Below, in pieces: positions 20,741-30,218 of a DNA stretch of 64,000 bases. How positions within the stretch are numbered: position 1 is the stretch's first letter; the number at the start of each line of letters is the position of its first letter. Below the pieces are notes generated by a model that did no database searches, had not been told where the DNA came from, and worked only from the letters and a program-made list of their open reading frames with translations. A program made the position numbers and the translations under genes. Location: assembly GCA_006384855.1 (NCBI GenBank), contig VCJN01000095.1:42841-106840 (forward strand), read 5' to 3'. The DNA comes from Tetraselmis striata. Lineage: Eukaryota; Chlorophyta; Chlorodendrophyceae; Chlorodendrales; Chlorodendraceae.

Positions 20741-23740
20741 TTCTCAAGTATTTCTGAGTTTGTGCCACCGTGGTCTAAAAAACGACATGTGCCCCCAGCG
20801 TGACCACGCCTCGCATCGGACGCCAGTCCACTTCTCCCGCCAGGATAGTGCCCCAAGGACCCGTCTCGATAAGCGGTGGGTGGTAGCGGGAGTAAAGCTG
20901 GGGCGCCGGCGCGGCCGCTCATGGTGGGCGATGAGTCGAGATCGGACATTTTTTTTTGCCCGATTTGTCGATGCCGCCGCGACGAAGATGATGCCCCGCC
21001 AGCCCCCGTACCTCAACCACCACCGGCCCCCATACCACGGACGGGACCCTGGGGTACCCCTGGGGGGCGGAGTTCCCCACGGTCCGGTGGTTTACGCGGC
21101 GGTTGTGCCCATCGGAGGTAGTATGCCACGGTGGCATACTAAATACTAACCGAAATAATCAAGTTACGGCCATCACCATGCTCGTTGATTGTTACATGTC
21201 CCACCACTGCACCACCCAGTATGACCCCAGCTGCACCATGCACTGTCCCGAGGGGTGGATACCTTACATTTGCAGTGCATAAGCTTGAATAGAGTGCGCA
21301 CATGGGCATATCTACGCTACACCGCTGAGAGTTCTTTGCCCGCTGAGCGGCCTCGTGCTTGTGCGCCGCCAAGCACTCAGGGTGCTCTTTCCCACAAACA
21401 AAGTAGCAGTGCGGTTGGGCCTGACGCTTCCCCTTGTCATTCGCGTCTCCCCTAGTGGTCATCACTGGAGCATTGCCACAAATGCAATACCAGCGCGACT
21501 TCCTGGTGCAGCCCGCAACAGTGCATGTGCGCACAGCGCGCTTGCCAGGCGCCTTCACCAGGTCATGAGTCCGGCTCCCACATCCCCTGGTGAAGCGAGT
21601 AGTCTGCACCTCCGGGTTAGTGCACAGTTGATATGCCAGGCGGCGCATAAATGTGTGTTGCGGCAAGGACGCCTGGCCATGCTTGAAGTACCGCCAGGCC
21701 AGATACGCGTTGACATGCGAAATGCCTAGCAGCGCCTGAAAGTCACGAACCCACCAGCGCAGAGTCCTGACAGACTTTTCGATGCATGAGTGGCCCTGGC
21801 GAAGAGCGTTATGGCGGTCAACAGTGTTGAAGCGCGCACGATACTTGCTGTGGATGTCCATTTGGTTCAGCGTGAAATCGTAAGTAGCGAATTCACCTGT
21901 GCGCTTCTTGATGGGCACTCTGCGCTGCCTGGGCTCGCCTTAGCTAGACGTGCCTGCAGTGCCAAGCAGAACCATCGGCTGCTTGTCCATGTCGGCTGCG
22001 GCCAGCAAGGACACCTCCTGCCCAGCAACGGAGATGGTGGTGGTCGCCGTTGCCCGATCGCCGCGGTTAGGGACCTGGCTCAATAGCCACTCCTTCACCA
22101 TGTAGGCATGCGCAGTCTTGACGTTGCCGATGATGTAGAGGCCGTGCATAAAGAAGGCCAGGGCAGTCCTCACACTCATGAAGCCAGCATCCAGAACCAC
22201 TACCCTACCACTCCCATGCCAAGGCTTAGTGCATCGCAACGCGACAGCACCATTGGCACCCAGCTTGTCATTGCGAGTCCCTAGTACATTTACTTTAAAA
22301 TTAATGTACTCAGCATTGGCCATTCTGAGTGCACCTTCATATAACTCATATATGATCAGTATCCCTGTCTCACAGCAGCATGTGGTGTGCGCTTCACGAC
22401 CATTCTCAGTGGGCTTCCTAGGGACAAACATCAAACCAACCATACCTCGGCCCAGCCAGGGCACCATGGACTCATCTACAACAATCCAGCAGCCGGGCTT
22501 GAATGAGCTTTGCAGTATAGTCGCGAGGTAAGCCGGAGGCAAGAAGAAAGCCATGAAGAACTGCAGGATAGACGCGTCGGCGGCACAGCGGAAAAGGGCG
22601 CCTGACAGCACTGGGGTGTGCTTGTCGTAGTTCGCAGGGTCGCATGTGCGCTGGCCACCCTTTCTCCACCGCAAGCCGTGCGCAGCGACAAAATCGGGCC
22701 CAGCGTCGACATTCGGAGCCTCGGGCTCAGGGGCTTCCAGCACCTCCTCGCTGACGTCGATGGCGTCGTCGTCGTCAATAGAGGGAAGGCCAGACGGGCC
22801 AGGGGTGGACGAGACCAGGGTAATGCCCGCAGGGGCGGCGGCTGCGGGCGCAACGGCGGCCGGTGCCGCAGGAGCGGCACCACGCCCACCAGCAGCCGCA
22901 GCACGGCCACCACCACCACCACGGCCACCACGGCGACCGCGCGCGCGGCCGCCACCTCGACCGTTGCCTCGGCCCGGAGCTTTGTTGGTGCTGCCAGGTG
23001 GTCGACCGCGCTTTTTCGGCTGCACTGGCGCCGATCTCGCTGCGGGCGCGACTGCGGCAGTTTCGGGTATGACGGCGGCGGGCGCAGCGGCGGCGTTTTC
23101 GGGTATATCGGCGGCGGGCGCAATTGCGGCAGCGGCCGGAATCTCTGGCGTCGCGCCAACTTAAACCACTCCGCCGCCCACGAGGCCTGCAGAGGACCCC
23201 CCCCCCAGCCTCCTGGGCCGGTGGCGGTGGCTCAGGCGGCCTAGGGGCGGATGTGCCCCCGCTCAAGCGCCTGCTGATCGAGTCGGTGCCAGCGAAAACG
23301 ACTGTGATCCCGCGCGCGGCGAGTGCAGTGAGCCCTTCCGACACGGTCCGGGCCGCTCGCGGTGCCCCAGGCGGCGTCCCGCCTTCCCCTGGGGCTGGGG
23401 CAGCCCCCTGGGGCGGCGGGAGCAGCTGTGTCCCCTCGCCGACGTCTGCGGCGCCCTCCATGCCGGCAGCGCTGATGAGTAGGATGGCGGTTGTCGACAC
23501 TTTGTCGGCGGAGAGGAGCGATCTGTCGCAGATGGCGGCGGAGGTGGTGGACCCTCAGCCGCCCGAATCACCACCCACGAAAATTTTGGGTCCAACTATG
23601 GCTCCTGACCTCTCATTTCCACACGTGCTGGGCCAGCATGCGCGGTCAGGAACTGTTGTGGGGGCATGTGTAGGTAGATGGCCACCGGTGGTCTAAAACA
23701 GGCGTTAAGGCCACCGGTGGCCTAAAGAAATTCTGGAGAA
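20741..23740 (-). mobile_element. piggyBac-like transposon, copy 1
   Basis: Ends are TTCTCAAGTATTTCT at the left and, in reverse complement, TTCTCCAGAATTTCT at the right. Both are followed inward by a GCCACCG(G)TGG palindrome. The left flank is ...TTAA from the microsatellite and the right flank is TCA, so this copy has no matching target duplication. It is nearly identical to copy 2, offset by 3,581 bp; seen differences are a C-run of 10 versus 9 and a few bases just outside. The pair is therefore a young tandem duplication. Confidence 0.85.
21139..23461 (-). pseudogene. piggyBac-like transposase, copy 1 (frameshifted and with in-frame stops)
   Basis: Same coding sequence as copy 2. The C-run around 23,197-23,206 has 10 C here and 9 in copy 2, which puts the N-terminal ~100 codons out of frame. 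The conserved part (23,025-21,940) has the AT-hook KKRGRPPGSTNK and a Gly/Arg-rich linker. It then shows the DDE core signatures VDESMVPWLGRG and VPRKPTENG, and VVLDAGFMSVRTALAFFMHG with the second Asp. After an in-frame TAA (21,942-21,940) the same frame continues with NTVDRHNALRQG (third Asp), LRRWWRDF-like sequence and a Cys-rich zinc ribbon (CTVAGCTRKSRWYCICG). Confidence 0.8.
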
Positions 23741-23743
23741 TCA

Positions 23744-24321
23744 TGTTACAGCAACATATCCTCGGACCACCGTGTATATAGTCGCTGTATAAATACGAAG
23801 CGGCGAAAAGAGGGCGAGTCTCGCTTGCTGATTCAGCAGTTGATTTAGCCGGCTTGTAGTGTTGATCTTGTAATACTGTTGTTTCCGGGTAATAATGCTT
23901 TTAGCGTTAGATTTGTCAGTAATTAATTACTTTTCAAAAGAGACGTATTATTTTGTAAAACAGATTAAATCTGCAAGCCGCGTAAAAGCGGCCCGCTGAC
24001 TACTGGTGTGCATTACAAAAAGGCCGGTACCCAACCCACCGCTAAAAGTTGTATTACCCAAAAAAAAAAAAAAGCAGCACTACAAGATCAGCAATACAGT
24101 ACAAGCCGCCTACAGGCGGCCCGCATCCCGCACGAGGCCGCGCAGGTCGGGCCGGTCGTCAGGTCTACGGGGCGGGCACGGCGCGAATCGCCACGCCCGC
24201 CGCCTGTACCGGCACCGGACGCCGGAGGCCGTCGTTCGACCGTCGCCCGTCCGTCGACGGACGCCGGGCCCCGGGTCGGCGGACTGCCCCCGCACCGCGG
24301 CGACCCCTTTTTACACCATCA
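23744..24321 (+). repeat. Short form of the array unit (578 bp) between the piggyBac copies
   Basis: Starts TGTTACAGCAACATATCC and ends CTTTTTACACCATCA, the same termini as the ~972-bp units at 30-35 kb. It lacks the central ~390 bp present there, from 'gtaaaaacgcgctgcgg' to 'gggccgctttt'. It includes the A-run and the GC-rich 3' part of the unit. Confidence 0.85.
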
Positions 24322-27320
24322 TTCTCAAGTATTTCTGAGTTTGTGCCACCGTGGTCTAAAAAACGACATGTGCCCCCAGCGTGACCACGCCTCGCATCGG
24401 ACGCCAGTCCACTTCTCCCGCCAGGATAGTGCCCCAAGGACCCGTCTCGATAAGCGGTGGGTGGTAGCGGGAGTAAAGCTGGGGCGCCGGCGCGGCCGCT
24501 CATGGTGGGCGATGAGTCGAGATCGGACATTTTTTTTTGCCCGATTTGTCGATGCCGCCGCGACGAAGATGATGCCCCGCCAGCCCCCGTACCTCAACCA
24601 CCACCGGCCCCCATACCACGGACGGGACCCTGGGGTACCCCTGGGGGGCGGAGTTCCCCACGGTCCGGTGGTTTACGCGGCGGTTGTGCCCATCGGAGGT
24701 AGTATGCCACGGTGGCATACTAAATACTAACCGAAATAATCAAGTTACGGCCATCACCATGCTCGTTGATTGTTACATGTCCCACCACTGCACCACCCAG
24801 TATGACCCCAGCTGCACCATGCACTGTCCCGAGGGGTGGATACCTTACATTTGCAGTGCATAAGCTTGAATAGAGTGCGCACATGGGCATATCTACGCTA
24901 CACCGCTGAGAGTTCTTTGCCCGCTGAGCGGCCTCGTGCTTGTGCGCCGCCAAGCACTCAGGGTGCTCTTTCCCACAAACAAAGTAGCAGTGCGGTTGGG
25001 CCTGACGCTTCCCCTTGTCATTCGCGTCTCCCCTAGTGGTCATCACTGGAGCATTGCCACAAATGCAATACCAGCGCGACTTCCTGGTGCAGCCCGCAAC
25101 AGTGCATGTGCGCACAGCGCGCTTGCCAGGCGCCTTCACCAGGTCATGAGTCCGGCTCCCACATCCCCTGGTGAAGCGAGTAGTCTGCACCTCCGGGTTA
25201 GTGCACAGTTGATATGCCAGGCGGCGCATAAATGTGTGTTGCGGCAAGGACGCCTGGCCATGCTTGAAGTACCGCCAGGCCAGATACGCGTTGACATGCG
25301 AAATGCCTAGCAGCGCCTGAAAGTCACGAACCCACCAGCGCAGAGTCCTGACAGACTTTTCGATGCATGAGTGGCCCTGGCGAAGAGCGTTATGGCGGTC
25401 AACAGTGTTGAAGCGCGCACGATACTTGCTGTGGATGTCCATTTGGTTCAGCGTGAAATCGTAAGTAGCGAATTCACCTGTGCGCTTCTTGATGGGCACT
25501 CTGCGCTGCCTGGGCTCGCCTTAGCTAGACGTGCCTGCAGTGCCAAGCAGAACCATCGGCTGCTTGTCCATGTCGGCTGCGGCCAGCAAGGACACCTCCT
25601 GCCCAGCAACGGAGATGGTGGTGGTCGCCGTTGCCCGATCGCCGCGGTTAGGGACCTGGCTCAATAGCCACTCCTTCACCATGTAGGCATGCGCAGTCTT
25701 GACGTTGCCGATGATGTAGAGGCCGTGCATAAAGAAGGCCAGGGCAGTCCTCACACTCATGAAGCCAGCATCCAGAACCACTACCCTACCACTCCCATGC
25801 CAAGGCTTAGTGCATCGCAACGCGACAGCACCATTGGCACCCAGCTTGTCATTGCGAGTCCCTAGTACATTTACTTTAAAATTAATGTACTCAGCATTGG
25901 CCATTCTGAGTGCACCTTCATATAACTCATATATGATCAGTATCCCTGTCTCACAGCAGCATGTGGTGTGCGCTTCACGACCATTCTCAGTGGGCTTCCT
26001 AGGGACAAACATCAAACCAACCATACCTCGGCCCAGCCAGGGCACCATGGACTCATCTACAACAATCCAGCAGCCGGGCTTGAATGAGCTTTGCAGTATA
26101 GTCGCGAGGTAAGCCGGAGGCAAGAAGAAAGCCATGAAGAACTGCAGGATAGACGCGTCGGCGGCACAGCGGAAAAGGGCGCCTGACAGCACTGGGGTGT
26201 GCTTGTCGTAGTTCGCAGGGTCGCATGTGCGCTGGCCACCCTTTCTCCACCGCAAGCCGTGCGCAGCGACAAAATCGGGCCCAGCGTCGACATTCGGAGC
26301 CTCGGGCTCAGGGGCTTCCAGCACCTCCTCGCTGACGTCGATGGCGTCGTCGTCGTCAATAGAGGGAAGGCCAGACGGGCCAGGGGTGGACGAGACCAGG
26401 GTAATGCCCGCAGGGGCGGCGGCTGCGGGCGCAACGGCGGCCGGTGCCGCAGGAGCGGCACCACGCCCACCAGCAGCCGCAGCACGGCCACCACCACCAC
26501 CACGGCCACCACGGCGACCGCGCGCGCGGCCGCCACCTCGACCGTTGCCTCGGCCCGGAGCTTTGTTGGTGCTGCCAGGTGGTCGACCGCGCTTTTTCGG
26601 CTGCACTGGCGCCGATCTCGCTGCGGGCGCGACTGCGGCAGTTTCGGGTATGACGGCGGCGGGCGCAGCGGCGGCGTTTTCGGGTATATCGGCGGCGGGC
26701 GCAATTGCGGCAGCGGCCGGAATCTCTGGCGTCGCGCCAACTTAAACCACTCCGCCGCCCACGAGGCCTGCAGAGGACCCCCCCCCAGCCTCCTGGGCCG
26801 GTGGCGGTGGCTCAGGCGGCCTAGGGGCGGATGTGCCCCCGCTCAAGCGCCTGCTGATCGAGTCGGTGCCAGCGAAAACGACTGTGATCCCGCGCGCGGC
26901 GAGTGCAGTGAGCCCTTCCGACACGGTCCGGGCCGCTCGCGGTGCCCCAGGCGGCGTCCCGCCTTCCCCTGGGGCTGGGGCAGCCCCCTGGGGCGGCGGG
27001 AGCAGCTGTGTCCCCTCGCCGACGTCTGCGGCGCCCTCCATGCCGGCAGCGCTGATGAGTAGGATGGCGGTTGTCGACACTTTGTCGGCGGAGAGGAGCG
27101 ATCTGTCGCAGATGGCGGCGGAGGTGGTGGACCCTCAGCCGCCCGAATCACCACCCACGAAAATTTTGGGTCCAACTATGGCTCCTGACCTCTCATTTCC
27201 ACACGTGCTGGGCCAGCATGCGCGGTCAGGAACTGTTGTGGGGGCATGTGTAGGTAGATGGCCACCGGTGGTCTAAAACAGGCGTTAAGGCCACCGGTGG
27301 CCTAAAGAAATTCTGGAGAA
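24322..27320 (-). mobile_element. piggyBac-like transposon, copy 2
   Basis: Termini as in copy 1. TCA precedes the left end (24,319-24,321) and follows the right end (27,321-27,323). The empty site can be read in the array as ...CCATCA|TGTTAC..., so the insertion duplicated TCA, or up to ATCAT if the outer T/A pair of the termini is counted as target. Canonical piggyBac elements duplicate TTAA. Confidence 0.85.
24720..27041 (-). pseudogene. piggyBac-like transposase, copy 2 (one frame, two in-frame TAA)
   Basis: From MEGAADVGEG at 27,041 to the TAG at 24,722-24,720 a single frame of 774 codons is open except for TAA at 26,744-26,742 and 25,523-25,521. The first TAA lies in a Pro/Ala-rich N-terminal region; the second lies between the second and third catalytic aspartates. 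The part between the stops has no ATG before the AT-hook, so the original start must be upstream of the first TAA. Domains: low-complexity N-terminus, AT-hook, DDE core (VDESM, VVLDAGF, NTVDRHN), C-terminal Cys-rich ribbon. As written the protein would be truncated. Two very short introns ending in CAG are an alternative explanation. Confidence 0.8.
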
Positions 27321-27323
27321 TCA

Positions 27324-27902
27324 TGTTACAGCAACATATCCTCGGACCACCGTGTATATAGTCGCTGTATAAATACTAAGCGGCGAAAAGAGGGCGAGTC
27401 TCGCTTGCTGATTCAGCAGTTGATTTAGCCGGCTTGTAGTGTTGATCTTGTAATACTGTTGTTTCCGGGTAATAATGCTTTTAGCGTTAGATTTGTCAGT
27501 AATTAATTACTTTTCAAAAGAGACGTATTATTTTGTAAAACAGATTAAATCTGCAAGCCGCGTAAAAGCGGGCCGCTGACTACTGGTGTGCATTACAAAA
27601 AGGCCGGTACCCAACCCACCGCTAAAAGTTGTATTACCCAAAAAAAAAAAAAAAGCAGCACTACAAGATCAGCAATACAGTACAAGCCGCCTACAGGCGG
27701 CCCGCATCCCGCACGAGGCCGCGCAGGTCGGGCCGGTCGTCAGGTCTACGGGGCGGGCACGGCGCGAATCGCCACGCCCGCCGCCTGTACCGGCACCGGA
27801 CGCCGGAGGCCGTCGTTCGACCGTCGCCCGTCCGTCGACGGACGCCGGGCCCCGGGTCGGCGGACTGCCCCCGCACCGCGGCGACCCCTTTTTACACCAT
27901 CA
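27324..27902 (+). repeat. Short form of the array unit (579 bp), left of the RT element
   Basis: Same termini and same internal deletion as the 23.7 kb short unit. It ends ...CACCATCA and is followed directly by the RT-RNase H sequence. Confidence 0.85.
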
Positions 27903-29771
27903 TTCACATTTAGCAGTGAGCGAGGCGAATCGACGAGGGTTGAACTGCCAGTCGTCGCAATCAACCTCGCGACTAAGGCGGTCAGCCCAGATATTCGCCG
28001 CAGAACGGATGTAGCGCACGGAAAGGGTGATGCCGTGCGTGTCCATGAGGTACCACGTTTTGCGTAGCTCAGGCATGAGGCGTGGAGAGCGAGATGTGAG
28101 GTTAGTGAGGACGCCGACAAGTGCTTGGTTATCCTCGTGCAAGCGGATGTGGCGGTTTTGGAGCATGGGGAGGAAGGACTCGATAGCCAAGCGGACGGCT
28201 TTGAGCTCTTTCAGGGTAATGTGCGCATTGCGGTCATCGTCGTACCAAAAACCCCGAGCTTCATGGTGCTCGTTCAAAACGGCACCCCAGCCGTAAGACG
28301 AACTGTCGACGTGTAGGTATCCGGTTTCGACGGGGCGGTTAATGGGGCGGCCGTTGTGTTGGGTGGGCACACCCACCCACCATTGCAGATCGCGCTCGAG
28401 CTGGCGGGTAAGCTTGACGCGGCCGGACCAAGAGTCGCGCGTCTTGAGCACATCATGTAGCTCACGAAGGTAGAAACGGGCAGGGGCAATGGCCAAGTAG
28501 AGAAACTGGCATTTGCCCGCGAGAGCGGCCAACTCGCGAGCTGGCAACCACCGACGATCGCGTTTTGCTCGTTGGATTAGGCGTTTGGCCGCGCGAGCAA
28601 TGCTGGCGAGTTTCTCAGCGGGCGCACGAAGAGTAGGTGACCCCGATGTGTCAATTTCTAACCCCAGGTGCACGAGCTTCTGGGTGGGCTCCCACACGCC
28701 CTTGTTGGGGTTGCGCAGCAGACCAAAGCCCGAGAGGTGGCGTTCGATGTAGTCACGTTGCCAGATGGCCTCAGCCTGAGTCCGAGCTAGAAACAGGAAA
28801 TCGTCCATGTAGGGCAACATGCGCAGGCCAAATCGTCGCCGGAAATTAGGTGTGCCATCTGCTTCAGCCGGGTTACGACGCAATGCCCTAGTGAGGACGT
28901 TGGTGAATTGGCAGAAGTAATAGGGGGACAGAGACCAGCCCATGGGAAGGCCAGCCAGTCGGTACAGAGTGCCGCGGTAATCGACAGTGAAAAAATCCCT
29001 GTCCTCAGGGGCGATTCCAACCGCGTAAAACCCGTCTTGCAGGTCCATCTGTAACATGTAGTCCCCAGGGCGCGACAGGTTGCGTAAATGCGAAAGCGTC
29101 TCAAACGAAAGATCGCGCGTCTCACAATAGCGGTTCAGGGGGCGAAGGTCAATGATGAGCCTCCATTTGTTTGTTCCAGGCCTAGGAACCAGGAACAGCC
29201 GGGACACCCATTTTGCGCAGTAGCCTCGCTCCCAGGCCCCAACGGCCAGGAAGCGAGCCAATTCACCGTCCATAAACTCCAGTTGAGCAGGACTAGCATC
29301 CCCCATTGACACCCCCTGATGAAAAGAAGGTGGGGCAAGCCCGTCCAAGAAAGGAACGCGTACACCTCGGGATATCCAGTTGAGAACACTGCGATTTGCG
29401 CCAGCGGCTTGCCAGTTGCCGAGATTACGACGGACGCGATGTCTCATAAAAGGGGAGTCAGGAGTACAGGAATTGGCGCGATGGATGTCTCGAGGGGGGC
29501 GAGCACAGCGCCCTGTCACTCTGCTAGCCCTCTCCGCGTCGGCGTCAGGGTCCACGGTGCGCGGCACAGTAGGAGTGCCGCGGCGTGGGAGTAGCCATGT
29601 GCCACTGGGCGCTGGCTTGGCCACTGGCAGTGTACTGCCACTTTGTACTCGAATCTGTACTAGACGACGGGCATACGCCGGCATACGCCCCAATCGGAGC
29701 GCATCGCGACACCTACGCCGAGTAGGGGCCCGTACAGATCGAGCCATGCCCACACGGGAAAGGGCAGCCAT
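27900..29771 (-). CDS. DIRS-type reverse transcriptase-RNase H ORF (623 aa)
   Basis: An uninterrupted frame. About residues 175-330 are the RT fingers and palm: KWVSRLFLVPRPGTNKWRLI, DLRPLNRY, MLQMDLQDGFYAVGI, GLPMGWSLSPYYF and the YMDD box (MLPYMDDFLFLA). About residues 480-615 are an RNase H domain of DIRS type: YLHVDSSSYGWGAVL, AHITLKELKAVRLAIESFL, LHEDNQALVGVLTN and YIRSAANIWADRLSR. Function: synthesis of element cDNA from RNA and removal of the template. The N-terminal 120 residues are Arg-rich and of uncertain coding status; the start could lie further in. The TGA stop straddles the junction with the flanking repeat, so the C-terminus is probably truncated. No tyrosine recombinase is adjacent. 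Confidence 0.85.
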   Translation of the reverse strand: MAALSRVGMARSVRAPTRRRCRDALRLGRMPAYARRLVQIRVQSGSTLPVAKPAPSGTWLLPRRGTPTVPRTVDPDADAERASRVTGRCARPPRDIHRANSCTPDSPFMRHRVRRNLGNWQAAGANRSVLNWISRGVRVPFLDGLAPPSFHQGVSMGDASPAQLEFMDGELARFLAVGAWERGYCAKWVSRLFLVPRPGTNKWRLIIDLRPLNRYCETRDLSFETLSHLRNLSRPGDYMLQMDLQDGFYAVGIAPEDRDFFTVDYRGTLYRLAGLPMGWSLSPYYFCQFTNVLTRALRRNPAEADGTPNFRRRFGLRMLPYMDDFLFLARTQAEAIWQRDYIERHLSGFGLLRNPNKGVWEPTQKLVHLGLEIDTSGSPTLRAPAEKLASIARAAKRLIQRAKRDRRWLPARELAALAGKCQFLYLAIAPARFYLRELHDVLKTRDSWSGRVKLTRQLERDLQWWVGVPTQHNGRPINRPVETGYLHVDSSSYGWGAVLNEHHEARGFWYDDDRNAHITLKELKAVRLAIESFLPMLQNRHIRLHEDNQALVGVLTNLTSRSPRLMPELRKTWYLMDTHGITLSVRYIRSAANIWADRLSREVDCDDWQFNPRRFASLTAKCE

Positions 29772-30218
29772 GGGTTACTGTTGGTCGACACTGGTCGAAG
29801 GTCTTGGACCTTGTTCCACTGAATGGGGAAGCGCTGCAGCTTCGTCCTCTCCTCGCGTTGGGCGAGTAATCAGCAGCTCGTTCGCGGGTAGTAGTTAGCA
29901 CGTCGCAAGCGGCGCGCGTACATTAACCACACAAACCCTAACGGGTTTCTCCCAGGGGGGGCCCCGAAAGGCGTCGCTCACCGTACATGGTACGATGGCG
30001 GAAGACCGGCACCCTGCGCGGCAAAATTGCCGCGACTTTGCTGTGGTGCGCTCGATGGAGCGTGCCACAGCAAAGGAGAGTGACCGGTCGGTCCGCCGTG
30101 AAGGCAGGTGGTGGCTCTGACCGGCCCCCGCAACCGTGCGCGCGCACACACGCGCTAAGGGCGCCGCGCCAGGGCTATCTCGTACAGGTAGAGAAACCAC
30201 ATAAACTAGTTTAGAACA
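27903..30218 (-). mobile_element. Truncated DIRS-like element piece between array units
   Basis: The left edge follows the terminal CACCATCA of an array unit. The right edge, after 'aaccacataaactagttta', passes into the middle of a unit at 'ttacccaaaa'. The sequence just inside the right edge belongs to the dispersed terminal family (2,371-2,650 and others). From 29,772 to 30,218 no coding sequence is visible. The two flanks do not form a target duplication, so this is a rearranged piece or the internal region of an element whose terminal repeats are the units themselves. Confidence 0.6.

Noticed and set aside
20358..21149. Long plus-strand ORF (263 codons)
   Set aside because: It is poly-Tyr/Leu/Ile translation of the (TTA)n tract joined to antisense piggyBac sequence.
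22618..23244. Plus-strand Arg/Gly/Ala-rich ORFs inside the piggyBac copies
   Set aside because: They are antisense shadows of the GC-rich, low-complexity N-terminal coding region of the transposase.
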